NCBI GenBank assembly: GCA_002704665.1
Contig: PAHB01000074.1
Coordinates: forward strand, 1 to 26,655
Reading direction: 5' to 3'
Length of the DNA stretch: 26,655 bases
From: Pseudomonadota bacterium
GTDB lineage: Bacteria; Pseudomonadota; Gammaproteobacteria; Burkholderiales; Eutrophovitaceae
Part shown: positions 1-8,210 of the stretch, piece by piece
How the letters are laid out: each line of letters opens with the position of its first letter
How positions within the stretch are numbered: the stretch's first letter is position 1
Notes under the pieces: generated by a model
What the model was told of the DNA's origin: nothing
Database searches by the model: none
The model's input: the letters and a program-made list of their open reading frames with translations, nothing else
Program-made: the position numbers and the translations under genes

Positions 1-1282
1 ATCGAACCGCCTCAATCGTTTTGTCTCCAATCCCTCTGGACGGTACGTTGATGATTCTCTCGATCGCATGGTCGGAGTCAACATCCTCGATCAGCCTCAT
101 ATACGCCAGCGCGTTCTTTACCTCGGCTCTTTCAAAGAAACGTTGACCCCCATAAACCTGAAAGGGAATACCCGCTCTGAGTAGCTCTCCCTCGATCACT
201 CGAGACTGGGCATTTGAACGATAGAGTATGCCCACGTCAGATGCTTGACCTCCGTTCGTGAGCCACTGCTCGATCCTCTCAACTATGAAACGGGCCTCAT
301 CAATATCATTGAAACCAGCGTAGACTTTGATGAGCTCTCCGTCTTTACCATCAGTCCACAGGTTTTTTCCTAATCGACCTGAATTACCTTTTATGATGTG
401 GTTGGCAGCCTGCAGAATGTTCTGAGTTGATCGATAATTCTGCTCAAGGCGCAGTGTTTTGACGTTCTCGAAATCTGACGAAAAGTTCAGTATGTTCTCA
501 ACTCTCGCACCCCTCCAGCCGTAGATTGATTGGTCATCATCTCCTACGGCCGTTATAAAAGCATCTTCTCCCTTGATTTGTTTTAGCCAACTATACTGAA
601 GACCGTTGGTGTCTTGGAATTCATCGACAAGGATCTGGCGAAAGCGTCTCCGGTAATGCTTCAGTAATTCAGAGTCTCTAGAAAAAGTTTCATATGATCG
701 CAACAGCAGCTCCGCAAAGTCGACCAAACCGCCCTGATTGCAAAGTTCTTCGTAGGATTCGTAAATTTTTGCATGAACAGTCTCAAATGGTTCTTCGCTA
801 TCAGCTAGGTTTGAGGCGCGAAGGCCTCGATCTTTTTTATCGTTGATAAACCAGACCACCTGTCTAGCTGGCCATCTTTTGTCGTCAACACCTTCGTTTT
901 TCATGATCCGCTTTACCAATCGGAGCTGATCATCAGCATCGATTATTTGGAAGTTGGCAGGCAACGAAGCCTCCTGCCAATGCATGCGCAAGAAACGGTG
1001 CGCCAAGCTGTGAAAAGTGCCTACCCACATTCCTTTTGAAGAACTGCCCAAAAGACTCTCAGTGCGTAGTCGCATCTCCGACGCAGCTTTATTGGTAAAT
1101 GTTACTGCCAGGAGGCCGTGTACAGAAACACCTTCTACTTGAATAAGCCACGCTATCCGATGAACTAAAACCCTCGTTTTCCCACTGCCTGCGCCAGCAA
1201 CAATTAACGCGTTTTCTGGCGGCGAAGAGACCGCCGCTCGCTGAGCCTCGTTTAAGCCTTCCAAAATTGGGGTAATATCCAA
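1..1282 (-). CDS. uvrD: DNA helicase II UvrD (3' part lies outside the window)
   Basis: Superfamily 1A 3'-5' helicase acting in nucleotide excision repair and mismatch repair. About 427 N-terminal codons are present. The reading frame gives the UvrD opening (LDITPILEGLNEAQRAAV), Walker A AGAGSGKT, motif Ia AVTFTNKAASEM, TFHSLAHRFL, the DEXX box VDEFQDTN, motif III VGDDDQSIYGWRGA and motif IV LEQNYRS. An in-frame TGA lies two codons upstream, so translation most likely begins at the TTG at 1280-1282, which aligns with the usual UvrD N-terminus. Identity as UvrD rather than Rep rests on the N-terminal wording and the MWVGTFHSLAHR block. It is transcribed in the same direction as the preceding flagellar unit, separated by about 150 bases, and has no functional link to flagella. 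The C-terminal 40 percent is cut off by the edge. Confidence 0.93.
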   Translation of the reverse strand, partial: MDITPILEGLNEAQRAAVSSPPENALIVAGAGSGKTRVLVHRIAWLIQVEGVSVHGLLAVTFTNKAASEMRLRTESLLGSSSKGMWVGTFHSLAHRFLRMHWQEASLPANFQIIDADDQLRLVKRIMKNEGVDDKRWPARQVVWFINDKKDRGLRASNLADSEEPFETVHAKIYESYEELCNQGGLVDFAELLLRSYETFSRDSELLKHYRRRFRQILVDEFQDTNGLQYSWLKQIKGEDAFITAVGDDDQSIYGWRGARVENILNFSSDFENVKTLRLEQNYRSTQNILQAANHIIKGNSGRLGKNLWTDGKDGELIKVYAGFNDIDEARFIVERIEQWLTNGGQASDVGILYRSNAQSRVIEGELLRAGIPFQVYGGQRFFERAEVKNALAYMRLIEDVDSDHAIERIINVPSRGIGDKTIEAVR

Positions 1283-1429
1283 ATTACATCATCCGGGCCA
1301 ATGATTAGGCCTCATAGTACTGAGAAAGATAGCTGCCAGCACCAAAATTTCTCATTGTGACCGGGCGTTACTGCTTTAAAACCGACTAAAACATCTCTTC
1401 GTTTACGCGTTGCAATGTCAAGCTCAATT

Positions 1430-2326
1430 CTATTGATTACCTCGACGTGCTCTCAGATCGGCTATCTCACGAGCGATTCTCGCCTTCTCGATCGTGTAAA
1501 GATCTCCCACTCGCTGCTCTACCTTAGCTATCGCCTTTTCCATGGCTTCGCTGTTGGCTCCACCCTTGGTTGTAATCCCATCGGTTAGCCGTCTCGATAG
1601 CGAGGATAGCTGTCCCTCAATATTCGTCTGGTTCACCGCAATTTTATCGATGAGAACCGCCAACTCTTGGATTTTAATTTCGATCTCTCTATCAAGGGCG
1701 GAGTAAGCATCAAGCTCTTCGGAACCCTTCGTTTGACCCTGCACTAGCTGCTGCAACTCTATGCGCATCTCTGCTATTTGATCCACTGAATTATCCTGAA
1801 CATCAGCTTGTGATCGAAGGGAGGAGATCGCCTCATCGACGTTCCCCATCTGCGAGGATAACGTCCAAGCTACGGAACCCATTGCCGCTATGGTGCCGAG
1901 AAGCGTCACACCGAGAAGTATCATCGCGAAGTTCGTATATTTTCGAGACCTACTGAGCTGATCTGAGGAAGCTTCTAGTTGTTTAGTAATTTTAGCAACC
2001 ATTTCGGATACGCTATTTCCCATCGCATCGATCACATCAACTCTTGGCTTACCATTACCGTTTTTATTAGCTTCTTTGATTTTTTCCGCTTCGTTGTCCA
2101 AGCCAGCGTCCATATTGATAAGACCAGACGGTGGTTTATCATCCAATGGCGCATTCTGATCGAATTTTGATATACCTCCCGAAAGTTCCAAAGCATCCTC
2201 TTTTTGAGTCGGCACCTCGGTCTCCGATGTTTTCTCAACCGATCGACTTCCCTGGGCTATTTTTTGGGATTCCTGAGCCTCCTTACCCTTTTTCTTTAAA
2301 AAGCGCCCAAATAATTTTTCGAACAT
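1430..2326 (-). CDS. Unrecognised single-pass membrane protein with periplasmic coiled coil
   Basis: About 298 residues with no family I can name. What is visible: a basic N-terminus (FEKLFGRFLKKKGK), a charged low-complexity cytoplasmic stretch to about residue 128, one transmembrane helix around residues 132-155 (FAMILLGVTLLGTIAAMG) preceded by RSRKY, which favours N-in/C-out, then about 140 residues of heptad-like sequence rich in E, Q, I and L, ending in ARIAREIADLRARRGNQ. The start is placed at the second ATG (2326), because AGGAG lies 6 bases before it but directly abuts the upstream ATG at 2332. It is the last gene of the fliPQR-flhB unit, 17 bases after the DamX-like gene. Position suggests a flagellum or polar-envelope role, possibly as a partner of its upstream neighbour; this is inference only. 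Confidence 0.75.
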   Translation of the reverse strand: MFEKLFGRFLKKKGKEAQESQKIAQGSRSVEKTSETEVPTQKEDALELSGGISKFDQNAPLDDKPPSGLINMDAGLDNEAEKIKEANKNGNGKPRVDVIDAMGNSVSEMVAKITKQLEASSDQLSRSRKYTNFAMILLGVTLLGTIAAMGSVAWTLSSQMGNVDEAISSLRSQADVQDNSVDQIAEMRIELQQLVQGQTKGSEELDAYSALDREIEIKIQELAVLIDKIAVNQTNIEGQLSSLSRRLTDGITTKGGANSEAMEKAIAKVEQRVGDLYTIEKARIAREIADLRARRGNQ

Positions 2327-2343
2327 AACCATCTCCTAATTCT

Positions 2344-3831
2344 TTACAACCCGGTCACAGAAAAAACTAATTCGCCGATGACGTTTCCTTCAACAACAAA
2401 AGCTCCGCCTTGTCCAATAATCGATGCTTCTGCCTGCTGTCGTTTTGAAAATGGGCCACTTAACACTACGAACATCTTTGGACGCTCTCCTTTCGTGAAT
2501 ATTTCCGATGAGTAATCTTGTGAATTTCGATCCTTCCAGATCATCGCTCCTTCTAATTGATTAAACGCAGCATGTTGAACATAAAAGTTTTGCTGGCCGT
2601 CCTCTTGAGCTTCCTGAGCAATAGGTGCGATGGGCAAGACGGATTGCTCCAAAACAGACGTCGCTGCGCCGATAGAAAGAACCTCTTTTTCCAGCGTGAT
2701 ATCTTCCATTGAACTCTCAATGTCAGAGTCAAGATCGAATATAGATTTCAGCTCCTCCTCATCAAATCCTATTTCTGTCGGGCCCCGCGGAATCTGAATC
2801 GAATCACTGACTTCAGACAGCGGAGCTTCTTCACCGGAGATTATAGGAGAGGCCACTATGTCTAATAACTTCATATCCTGAGAATCCTCGATCGGGATTG
2901 AAGTTTCTTCGGCGCTCGTTGCGATTCCAGACCAAAGATGTTCTTCGTTAGTTGACGACCGCGTAGTCATCATCATAGCGACACCAAAAACAGCCATCAC
3001 GCAATAGGCTAGATGTCGAGATATCTTTGCTCGGGCAAAGAAATATTCGCCAAATTTCGTTCCAATCGAGGTCTCGTCTCTGTCTTCTGCCAACCTCCTC
3101 TTCTTTTCTTTTCTTATAAGCATCTCAACATCCTGATCGGAAGCAAAATCGTTCTGGTTATTCGGGATGTGAGAAAGATATCTGGATCTTTGGTTCTGTA
3201 TTGACGATTCTTCAGTCTTTATCTGGTCGCTATTTTCCAACCCGATTGCTTTAGCAATCAATGACATTTCAGCAAAACAAGGCCCATTGGAAATTGTCGA
3301 CATGGCCTCTTTAACTTGTATTTTGGAAGGCAGAGAGAAATCGAACCTTTTTAGGGTCACAGCGTGCAAAAGCTCTTTCATGCCACGAGAGCCCTCTGGG
3401 TCGGCTAAAACTAAAATATTGATGCCTATCTCAGGGAGTTTCCTCAAGGTTTGAATAGCAAAAATCACCTCAGAAACGCTCGCTTTGTTAAGAAACTCCA
3501 CAAGCCACAGTTCTTGATTATTTTGTAGCTGCGTATGCTCGATATTTTTCACGTCGATATCCCTGAACTTTTCGTTTATCCGAGATAAAATTTCGTCGCG
3601 CTCTTTTGGAAACCTCCGAACTGTCACCGCACGATTTGGTCCTCGCCCAGAGGCCATACCCACCGATTTGGCGAAATAAAACGACAGGATCTCTCGTATT
3701 GGCGCGGTTAACACGAGTAGTTGGCCTGCGGCCTGCTCCACTAAATGCGATATCTGCGCGCATTTTTTAAAATCGGCAGGAGAAAAGTAGCCCGGTGGCG
3801 CCTGAGCAAAACTTTCTTCATTAACTTTCAT
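2344..3831 (-). CDS. DamX-like membrane protein: degenerate ATPase-like N-domain, one TM helix, SPOR-like C-domain
   Basis: About 495 residues. The N-terminal 200 residues look like the AAA-type fold of DamX/GspA-like proteins (ISHLVEQAAGQLLVLTAP, then INILVLADPEGSRGMKELL), but the Walker A position reads TAPIREILS, without GxxGxGK, so ATP binding is unlikely. A transmembrane helix lies near residues 271-289 (HLAYCVMAVFGVAMMM), then an acidic linker, then a C-terminal region of about 80 residues ending in FVVLSGPFSKRQQAEASI, which has the SPOR signature. SPOR domains bind denuded septal peptidoglycan. Start: ATG at 3831 has GGAG 6 bases upstream; the alternative ATG at 3843 has none. It lies 4 to 16 bases after flhB, implying translational coupling. 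A role in placing the flagellum or in cell division is inference; the DamX comparison is of moderate strength. Confidence 0.65.
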   Translation of the reverse strand: MKVNEESFAQAPPGYFSPADFKKCAQISHLVEQAAGQLLVLTAPIREILSFYFAKSVGMASGRGPNRAVTVRRFPKERDEILSRINEKFRDIDVKNIEHTQLQNNQELWLVEFLNKASVSEVIFAIQTLRKLPEIGINILVLADPEGSRGMKELLHAVTLKRFDFSLPSKIQVKEAMSTISNGPCFAEMSLIAKAIGLENSDQIKTEESSIQNQRSRYLSHIPNNQNDFASDQDVEMLIRKEKKRRLAEDRDETSIGTKFGEYFFARAKISRHLAYCVMAVFGVAMMMTTRSSTNEEHLWSGIATSAEETSIPIEDSQDMKLLDIVASPIISGEEAPLSEVSDSIQIPRGPTEIGFDEEELKSIFDLDSDIESSMEDITLEKEVLSIGAATSVLEQSVLPIAPIAQEAQEDGQQNFYVQHAAFNQLEGAMIWKDRNSQDYSSEIFTKGERPKMFVVLSGPFSKRQQAEASIIGQGGAFVVEGNVIGELVFSVTGL

Positions 3832-3847
3832 CTTCAACTCCATCAGA

Positions 3848-5005
3848 TTATTTTAAAAATCGGTGATTTTTGCCCATCGCATCGAATTCCATTTCCTTTG
3901 GAATCCTCAGCTTCGGCCTTTGCGACTGAGCAGAGCCAGTCCCCCTACCCTTTAGGCCATAAACGTAAGCAATGACTTGAGCGACAGCTTGAAAAAGAGC
4001 TTCTGGAATGCAAAAACCGATATCGACGGAAAAATAAAGTGCTCTCGCTAACGGGGGTGCCTCGAATATCTCGACACCGGACTCTCTGGCTTTTTCTTTT
4101 ATCCTCAAAGCCATAAAATCTTGTCCCTTTGCCAGCACCCTGGGAGCGGATTGAGAATTCATGTCGTATACAAGAGCAACCGCAAAGTGCTGGGGATTTG
4201 TTATGACGACGTCCGCTTTTGGCACATCTTCAAGCATCCTTTGTTCAGCTAGCTCGCGCTGTTTGCGTCGTATTTGCTGGCGAACTTCAGGCTGGCCTTC
4301 CATGTCCTTTAACTCATCTTTGACGTCTTTCTTTGACATCTTTAAATTTTTTATGAACTCAAAACGCTGATAAGGAATATCAATCGCAGCGATAATCAAA
4401 AGTGCTAGACAAGTTATCGCCGCACCTAGAAAAACTAGCTCTAAGCTTCCACCTATCGCACCTGCTGTATCAACCCAACCAAAATAGAAAAAATCATCCA
4501 TGGTGAAATAGAGAAAAATCCCAGCAACCGTTGCAACAAGAGCGAATTTAAGAAGCGCCTTAACCAATTCGACTAGCGCCTTTAATCCAAAAATCCTTGC
4601 AAAACCCTTTAACGGATTAATCTTACTGGCCTTGGGTGCGGCGGCTTTGAGAGAAAATACAAGACCGCCTATTCCTGAGGCAGTTCCAACAACCAGAATA
4701 ATGGCCACCAAGAATAATGGAATCAGATAAAGAAAGGCCTCAGAAATTACCTGAGCAAATCGGGCAACAAGTACTCCAGCTTGACCTTGAAAGCTGCTAT
4801 CAAAAACAAGTGCCCCTTTAAATAATGTCGTCAATTTACCCCCAAACCAACTTCCAAAGACATATATGGATGTCATTACCCCTAAAGTCACCGCGGCTGT
4901 AGTTGCGTCCGCCGATCGAAGAGCTTGCCCTTCCTCTCTCGCTTTCTCCAAGCGTCTAAGAGTAGGCTCTTCTGTCTTATCTTCCTGGTCTTGCTCTTCA
5001 GCCAT
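3848..5005 (-). CDS. flhB: Flagellar export gate protein FlhB, substrate-specificity switch
   Basis: 385 residues, the normal length. FlhB is an inner-membrane part of the type III export gate; after autocleavage its cytoplasmic domain switches export from rod/hook to filament substrates together with FliK. The N-terminus DKTEEPTLRRLEKAREEGQ is typical, followed by four hydrophobic segments and a charged linker (KMSKKDVKDELKDMEG). The autocleavage motif is NPQH at residues 270-273 instead of the usual NPTH; the asparagine and proline at the cleaved bond are kept. C-terminal landmarks KGQDFMALRIKEKA and APPLARALY are present. GGAG precedes the ATG. It lies 11 bases after fliR. FlhA, usually next, is not here; two unknown membrane proteins follow instead. 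Confidence 0.96.
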   Translation of the reverse strand: MAEEQDQEDKTEEPTLRRLEKAREEGQALRSADATTAAVTLGVMTSIYVFGSWFGGKLTTLFKGALVFDSSFQGQAGVLVARFAQVISEAFLYLIPLFLVAIILVVGTASGIGGLVFSLKAAAPKASKINPLKGFARIFGLKALVELVKALLKFALVATVAGIFLYFTMDDFFYFGWVDTAGAIGGSLELVFLGAAITCLALLIIAAIDIPYQRFEFIKNLKMSKKDVKDELKDMEGQPEVRQQIRRKQRELAEQRMLEDVPKADVVITNPQHFAVALVYDMNSQSAPRVLAKGQDFMALRIKEKARESGVEIFEAPPLARALYFSVDIGFCIPEALFQAVAQVIAYVYGLKGRGTGSAQSQRPKLRIPKEMEFDAMGKNHRFLK

Positions 5006-5016
5006 ACTGTCTCCGC

Positions 5017-5784
5017 CTATTTCCGGATCATCGCTTGCAGGAATTCAAAACTTGAATACCAAATCGACTCTAATCGCGTAAAGTAGAAAGCTAGGGTTAA
5101 CATGATTAAAAATAGCCCGACTGGAATCAAAGCGGGAAACCCGACGGCAAATATATTAAAACTTGGGCTTGCGCGAGCTATGACCCCGAAACAGACATTA
5201 ATCATGAGAAGACAAACAAGAACGGGCAGGACGAGACTCACCGCACCTACAAAAATATTAGATGACCAAGAGATGAATGAATTTATTGAGAACAACGAAA
5301 GCGCACTCGCGCCGACCGGTAGATGCTCATAACTGTCCAACAATATAGATATCAATACCAAGTGGCCACCGAGAGTTAGAAAAACCAACAATCCCAGCAC
5401 AAGGAAGAAATTTGATAACGTGGGGATGTTTCCCAAGTTTGGATCGATCATATTAGCCATACCAAGACCCATGCCGCCGGCAATAATCTGGCCGGACAAG
5501 ATGATTGCAGCAGCAACAATCTGCAACACAAGTCCCATCATTGCCCCAACCACAACCTCATTGAACATGTAGGACAGACCTGAAAAAGTAAAAGGATCGA
5601 TGACTGGGACCTCTATCTGGGGGAAAATTAGCGCCGTCACTACAGCGCCAATCGCAACGCGAGCGCGAAGATTTAAAGCACTCGCGCCAAAAATAGGCGC
5701 CGTCAAAAATAAAGATGAAACGCGAACGAAGGGCCACAAGAATTGCTGCGACAAGTCTAATAACTCCACCATCAAGTATTTCAT
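5017..5784 (-). CDS. fliR: Flagellar export gate protein FliR
   Basis: 255 residues, six or so hydrophobic segments, normal for FliR, which forms the core of the export gate with FliP and FliQ inside the MS ring. Family landmarks seen are FVRVSSLFLTAPIFG near the N-terminus, LRARVAIG, the central LGLGMANMIDPNLGNIPTLSNF, and the C-terminal run VGLFLIMLTLAFYFTRLES. The ATG at 5784 follows the fliQ stop by 6 bases, with GAGG a little upstream; an internal ATG four codons on lacks a ribosome site. It is part of the fliP-Q-R-flhB unit. Confidence 0.96.
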   Translation of the reverse strand: MKYLMVELLDLSQQFLWPFVRVSSLFLTAPIFGASALNLRARVAIGAVVTALIFPQIEVPVIDPFTFSGLSYMFNEVVVGAMMGLVLQIVAAAIILSGQIIAGGMGLGMANMIDPNLGNIPTLSNFFLVLGLLVFLTLGGHLVLISILLDSYEHLPVGASALSLFSINSFISWSSNIFVGAVSLVLPVLVCLLMINVCFGVIARASPSFNIFAVGFPALIPVGLFLIMLTLAFYFTRLESIWYSSFEFLQAMIRK

Positions 5785-5790
5785 GGCTAA

Positions 5791-6060
5791 TTAGGCCTCT
5801 AAATTTCGAACACGCTCGAAAATCGCGTCGAAAAATTCCATTAGGACATTTAACTGCCACTCCCCAAAAAGCGCTAACATGATGGCCATGACTGCGAGTT
5901 TTGGAATAAAGCTCAATGTCATTTCTTGTATCGACGTCGCAGCCTGCAGAACCCCAACTACCACCCCGGCTGAAAGAGCTCCTGCTAAAACCGGTAAGGC
6001 AACCTTTATCGTTACGACCAATGATTCGATAGCGATGTCCATTACGATTGAGCTATCCAT
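5791..6060 (-). CDS. fliQ: Flagellar export gate protein FliQ
   Basis: 89 residues with two transmembrane hairpins, the standard FliQ size. FliQ wraps around the FliP/FliR core of the type III export gate. Landmarks are the N-terminal IAIESLVVTIKVALPVLAGALSAGVVVGVLQ split over the first helix and AATSIQEMTLSFIPKL in the loop. It lies 10 bases after fliP and 6 before fliR, in the conserved order fliP-fliQ-fliR. Confidence 0.96.
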   Translation of the reverse strand: MDSSIVMDIAIESLVVTIKVALPVLAGALSAGVVVGVLQAATSIQEMTLSFIPKLAVMAIMLALFGEWQLNVLMEFFDAIFERVRNLEA

Positions 6061-6070
6061 ATCTAAATCT

Positions 6071-6862
6071 CTAGAAAAACGTACTCACCAGTGAACTCGT
6101 AATTAGACCCCAGCCATCCACGAGTACGAACAAAAGCAATTTGAATGGTAATGAGATCATCATTGGCGAGAGCATCATCATTCCCATCGACATTAAGACG
6201 CTTGCTACCACTAGATCGATAACTATGAAAGGGATATAAATTAAGAATCCAATGGTGAACGCAGTTTTGAGCTCCGAGGTAATGAAGGCCGGCATCAAAA
6301 CCGTGAGAGGTATTTCTCCAAGGCTATCCACTGACTCTTCATCAGCCATTTCCATGAACATCAAAATGTCCTTCTCTCTGGTCTGAGCCACCATAAATTC
6401 TTGAAGGGGCTCTCTAGCTAACTCCAAACCTTTCTCGAACGAAATTGCTCCGTCTTGCAGGGGTACAAAGGCATTTTCATAGACTTCTTCAACAACTGGT
6501 TTCATCACAAATAAAGAGAGGAACAGCGCGATTCCTATCAAAACCTGGTTGGGAGGCGTCTGGGCAGTCCCCAACGCCTGTCGTAGTAAAGATAGGACTA
6601 TAATAATTCGCGTAAACGAAGTCATAAGTATCAAAATTGAAGGGAGCAAACTGAGGACGCTCATGAGCAGCAGCAGCTGCAATGTTAAACTGTATTCAGA
6701 TCCGTCGTCGCTTACCTCTAAAATGCTTAACGCAGGTATGGACGCGGAGTTGGCTTCGAGTGGAGAACCTAATAATATTAACCCAAAGGTAATGAGCCAT
6801 TTCCAATTGCCTCGGAAGCTTTTGGAACAGAGGAAACTTGTTCTCTCGTAACTAGCAAACAT
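6071..6862 (-). CDS. fliP: Flagellar export gate protein FliP
   Basis: 263 residues. FliP forms the pentameric core of the export channel in the inner membrane and, unusually for the apparatus, carries a cleavable signal peptide; here a basic start is followed by LITFGLILLGSPLEANS. Strong signatures are MTSFTRIIIVLSLLRQALG, QTPPNQVLIGIALFLS, LPAFITSELKTAF written here as MPAFITSELKTAF, and the C-terminal MGMMMLSPMMISLPFKLLLF. No clear Shine-Dalgarno is visible before the ATG. A sigma-54 promoter lies about 37 bases upstream, so this gene begins a transcription unit separate from fliO. Confidence 0.97.
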   Translation of the reverse strand: MFASYERTSFLCSKSFRGNWKWLITFGLILLGSPLEANSASIPALSILEVSDDGSEYSLTLQLLLLMSVLSLLPSILILMTSFTRIIIVLSLLRQALGTAQTPPNQVLIGIALFLSLFVMKPVVEEVYENAFVPLQDGAISFEKGLELAREPLQEFMVAQTREKDILMFMEMADEESVDSLGEIPLTVLMPAFITSELKTAFTIGFLIYIPFIVIDLVVASVLMSMGMMMLSPMMISLPFKLLLFVLVDGWGLITSSLVSTFF

Positions 6863-6898
6863 CGCGAAAACTTAATCTATCTACGTCGAGCCAGTTAA

Positions 6899-6914
6899 AG
6901 CAAAATAGATGCCA
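6899..6914 (-). promoter_or_regulatory. Sigma-54 (-24/-12) promoter of the fliP-Q-R-flhB unit
   Basis: On the minus strand the sequence reads TGGCATCTATTTTGCT, matching the TGGCAC-N5-TTGCW consensus with the invariant GG and GC exactly 10 bases apart. The GC lies about 37 bases from the fliP ATG, leaving a short leader of about 25 bases. It sits in the 118-base gap between fliP and the oppositely directed lytic transglycosylase gene. It would be activated by one of the two sigma-54 activators encoded in this window. Confidence 0.85.
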
Positions 6915-6980
6915 ATGCTCATATCTGTATATTTTTCAGCAGCTTAACGTTTAAGACTTGCCAATTTTTCACGATAACCT

Positions 6981-7856
6981 ATGACAATTGACGAGAATTC
7001 GACGAAATTGAGAACGTGGAAACTCAAACATATAACTTGTTTTTTATTCTACACAATCGCAATGAACGCTTATGGATCGTCACGTGAAAACCTTCCCTAT
7101 TTTGAATGTTTTGAAAAGGTTGCCAAAAAATATAGGCTCGATCCCGAGTGGCTAACCGCTATTTCAATCGTCGAAAGTAGCCTGAATCCAAAAGCAATAT
7201 CCAAATCCAATGCGTTGGGCTTGATGCAAATAAAATGGCCCTTAACCGCTAAACATCTCGGCGCAATATCGAGAGAGTCTCTTTTCCAACCTTGCTTCAA
7301 CATAGAGCTGGGCGGAAAGTACCTTAGAGAACTTCTCGACCGGCACGAAAATGATAAGGACCTGGCTGCATCCGCGTATCGCGTCGGACCAACACGCCTA
7401 AGCCAATCCAAAACTATTCCGGGTGTAGCCTTGGAATATCTCGATAGGATTAAGGATCAGGTAGATATTTTTGCAGCCTCAACTAGAAAGATGCTACCTC
7501 CTGGTCAAGGAGAAGGTGCAATCGAGCCAAGCGCCACAGAAAATAAAACGGTGCTATCCAAACCGACCCTGAAGAGATTACCAGACAAGACAACGCCGAT
7601 CGAAATATTACCTTTGATCCAGCCAAAAAAAATAGCCCAACCGGAATGCAAATTAGGTGTCCTTCAGGTAAACACACTATCTACTCATGACCCCGTAACA
7701 AGAGAGAGAAATTTTCTATCATGGCTCGAAAAGAATGCGGTAGCGTGCGATTTGAAACAACTTACTAGCGTATTCAACCAAATTCCTGTCTGGCTAGGAA
7801 CATCTGACACGAAAAAGGTTCGCGACAAGCTAGCTATTTTGTTGCAGAAGAAATGA
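6981..7856 (+). CDS. Periplasmic lytic transglycosylase (SLT/GH23), candidate flagellar cell-wall opener
   Basis: 291 residues. A basic N-terminus with a hydrophobic stretch (ITCFLFYTIAMNAYGSS) looks like a signal peptide. The SLT domain spans about residues 40-165: catalytic glutamate E65 in IVESSLNP, GLMQIKW at 80-86, and AYRVGP at 132-137 where the family normally has AYNAGP. The C-terminal 120 residues match nothing I know. The enzyme would cleave the MurNAc-GlcNAc bond with anhydro-sugar formation. It is on the opposite strand to the flagellar operon, between fliP (divergent) and fliO (convergent, 23-base overlap of the 3' ends). A role in letting the rod or export apparatus pass the cell wall, like SltF in Rhodobacter or the FlgJ muramidase domain, is inferred from location. 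No convincing promoter was identified. Confidence 0.85.
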   Translation: MTIDENSTKLRTWKLKHITCFLFYTIAMNAYGSSRENLPYFECFEKVAKKYRLDPEWLTAISIVESSLNPKAISKSNALGLMQIKWPLTAKHLGAISRESLFQPCFNIELGGKYLRELLDRHENDKDLAASAYRVGPTRLSQSKTIPGVALEYLDRIKDQVDIFAASTRKMLPPGQGEGAIEPSATENKTVLSKPTLKRLPDKTTPIEILPLIQPKKIAQPECKLGVLQVNTLSTHDPVTRERNFLSWLEKNAVACDLKQLTSVFNQIPVWLGTSDTKKVRDKLAILLQKK

Positions 7857-8208
7857 CCTCTTCACTGTTTTGGGGCCTCACAGCTTGACGCAGGCTCTCT
7901 GCGAATACTGGGTCTTGCAATGCACCTCCACCTCCTGAGAGACTTTTCTCATCGATAGAGCCAGATTTGTGAATCAAGCAAATCGAGGACGGGCCGATCA
8001 TCACATAAAATTTAGCGCCATCCACCTTAAAGACGCACAGCTTATTCTTTGTATCCAGTCGATAGGTTCCTTGTAGCATGAAGCTAGGTCTCTCTCCGGC
8101 GTATTCACCAAGGGATGTTTTATTTTTCAAGAACCAACCCAATGCCAAAATCAATATCAGTACCGAGACGAACGCAACCAAACTAAAAACCGGGTCAAAG
8201 GAGTCCAT
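7834..8208 (-). CDS. fliO: Flagellar export gate assembly protein FliO
   Basis: 124 residues. FliO is a single-pass inner-membrane scaffold that helps FliP assemble. A transmembrane helix lies at about residues 8-28 (FSLVAFVSVLILILALGWFL), followed by a small cytoplasmic domain with GTYRLDTKNKLCVFKVDGAKFYVMIG split across the usual FliO beta region, and a polar tail. It begins 2 bases after fliN and is the last gene of the fliK-L-M-N-O unit. Its final 23 bases overlap the end of the convergent transglycosylase gene. fliP does not follow directly, which is unusual. Confidence 0.9.
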   Translation of the reverse strand: MDSFDPVFSLVAFVSVLILILALGWFLKNKTSLGEYAGERPSFMLQGTYRLDTKNKLCVFKVDGAKFYVMIGPSSICLIHKSGSIDEKSLSGGGGALQDPVFAESLRQAVRPQNSEEVISSATK

Positions 8209-8210
8209 TT

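Noticed and set aside
1..1282. uvrD as a pseudogene because no ATG start is available
   Set aside because: The frame is open, all helicase motifs in the present part are intact, and a TTG aligns with the normal start.
1416..1421. TTGACA box on the minus strand upstream of uvrD
   Set aside because: A good -35 by itself, but no -10 hexamer at 16-18 bases, so not listed as a promoter.
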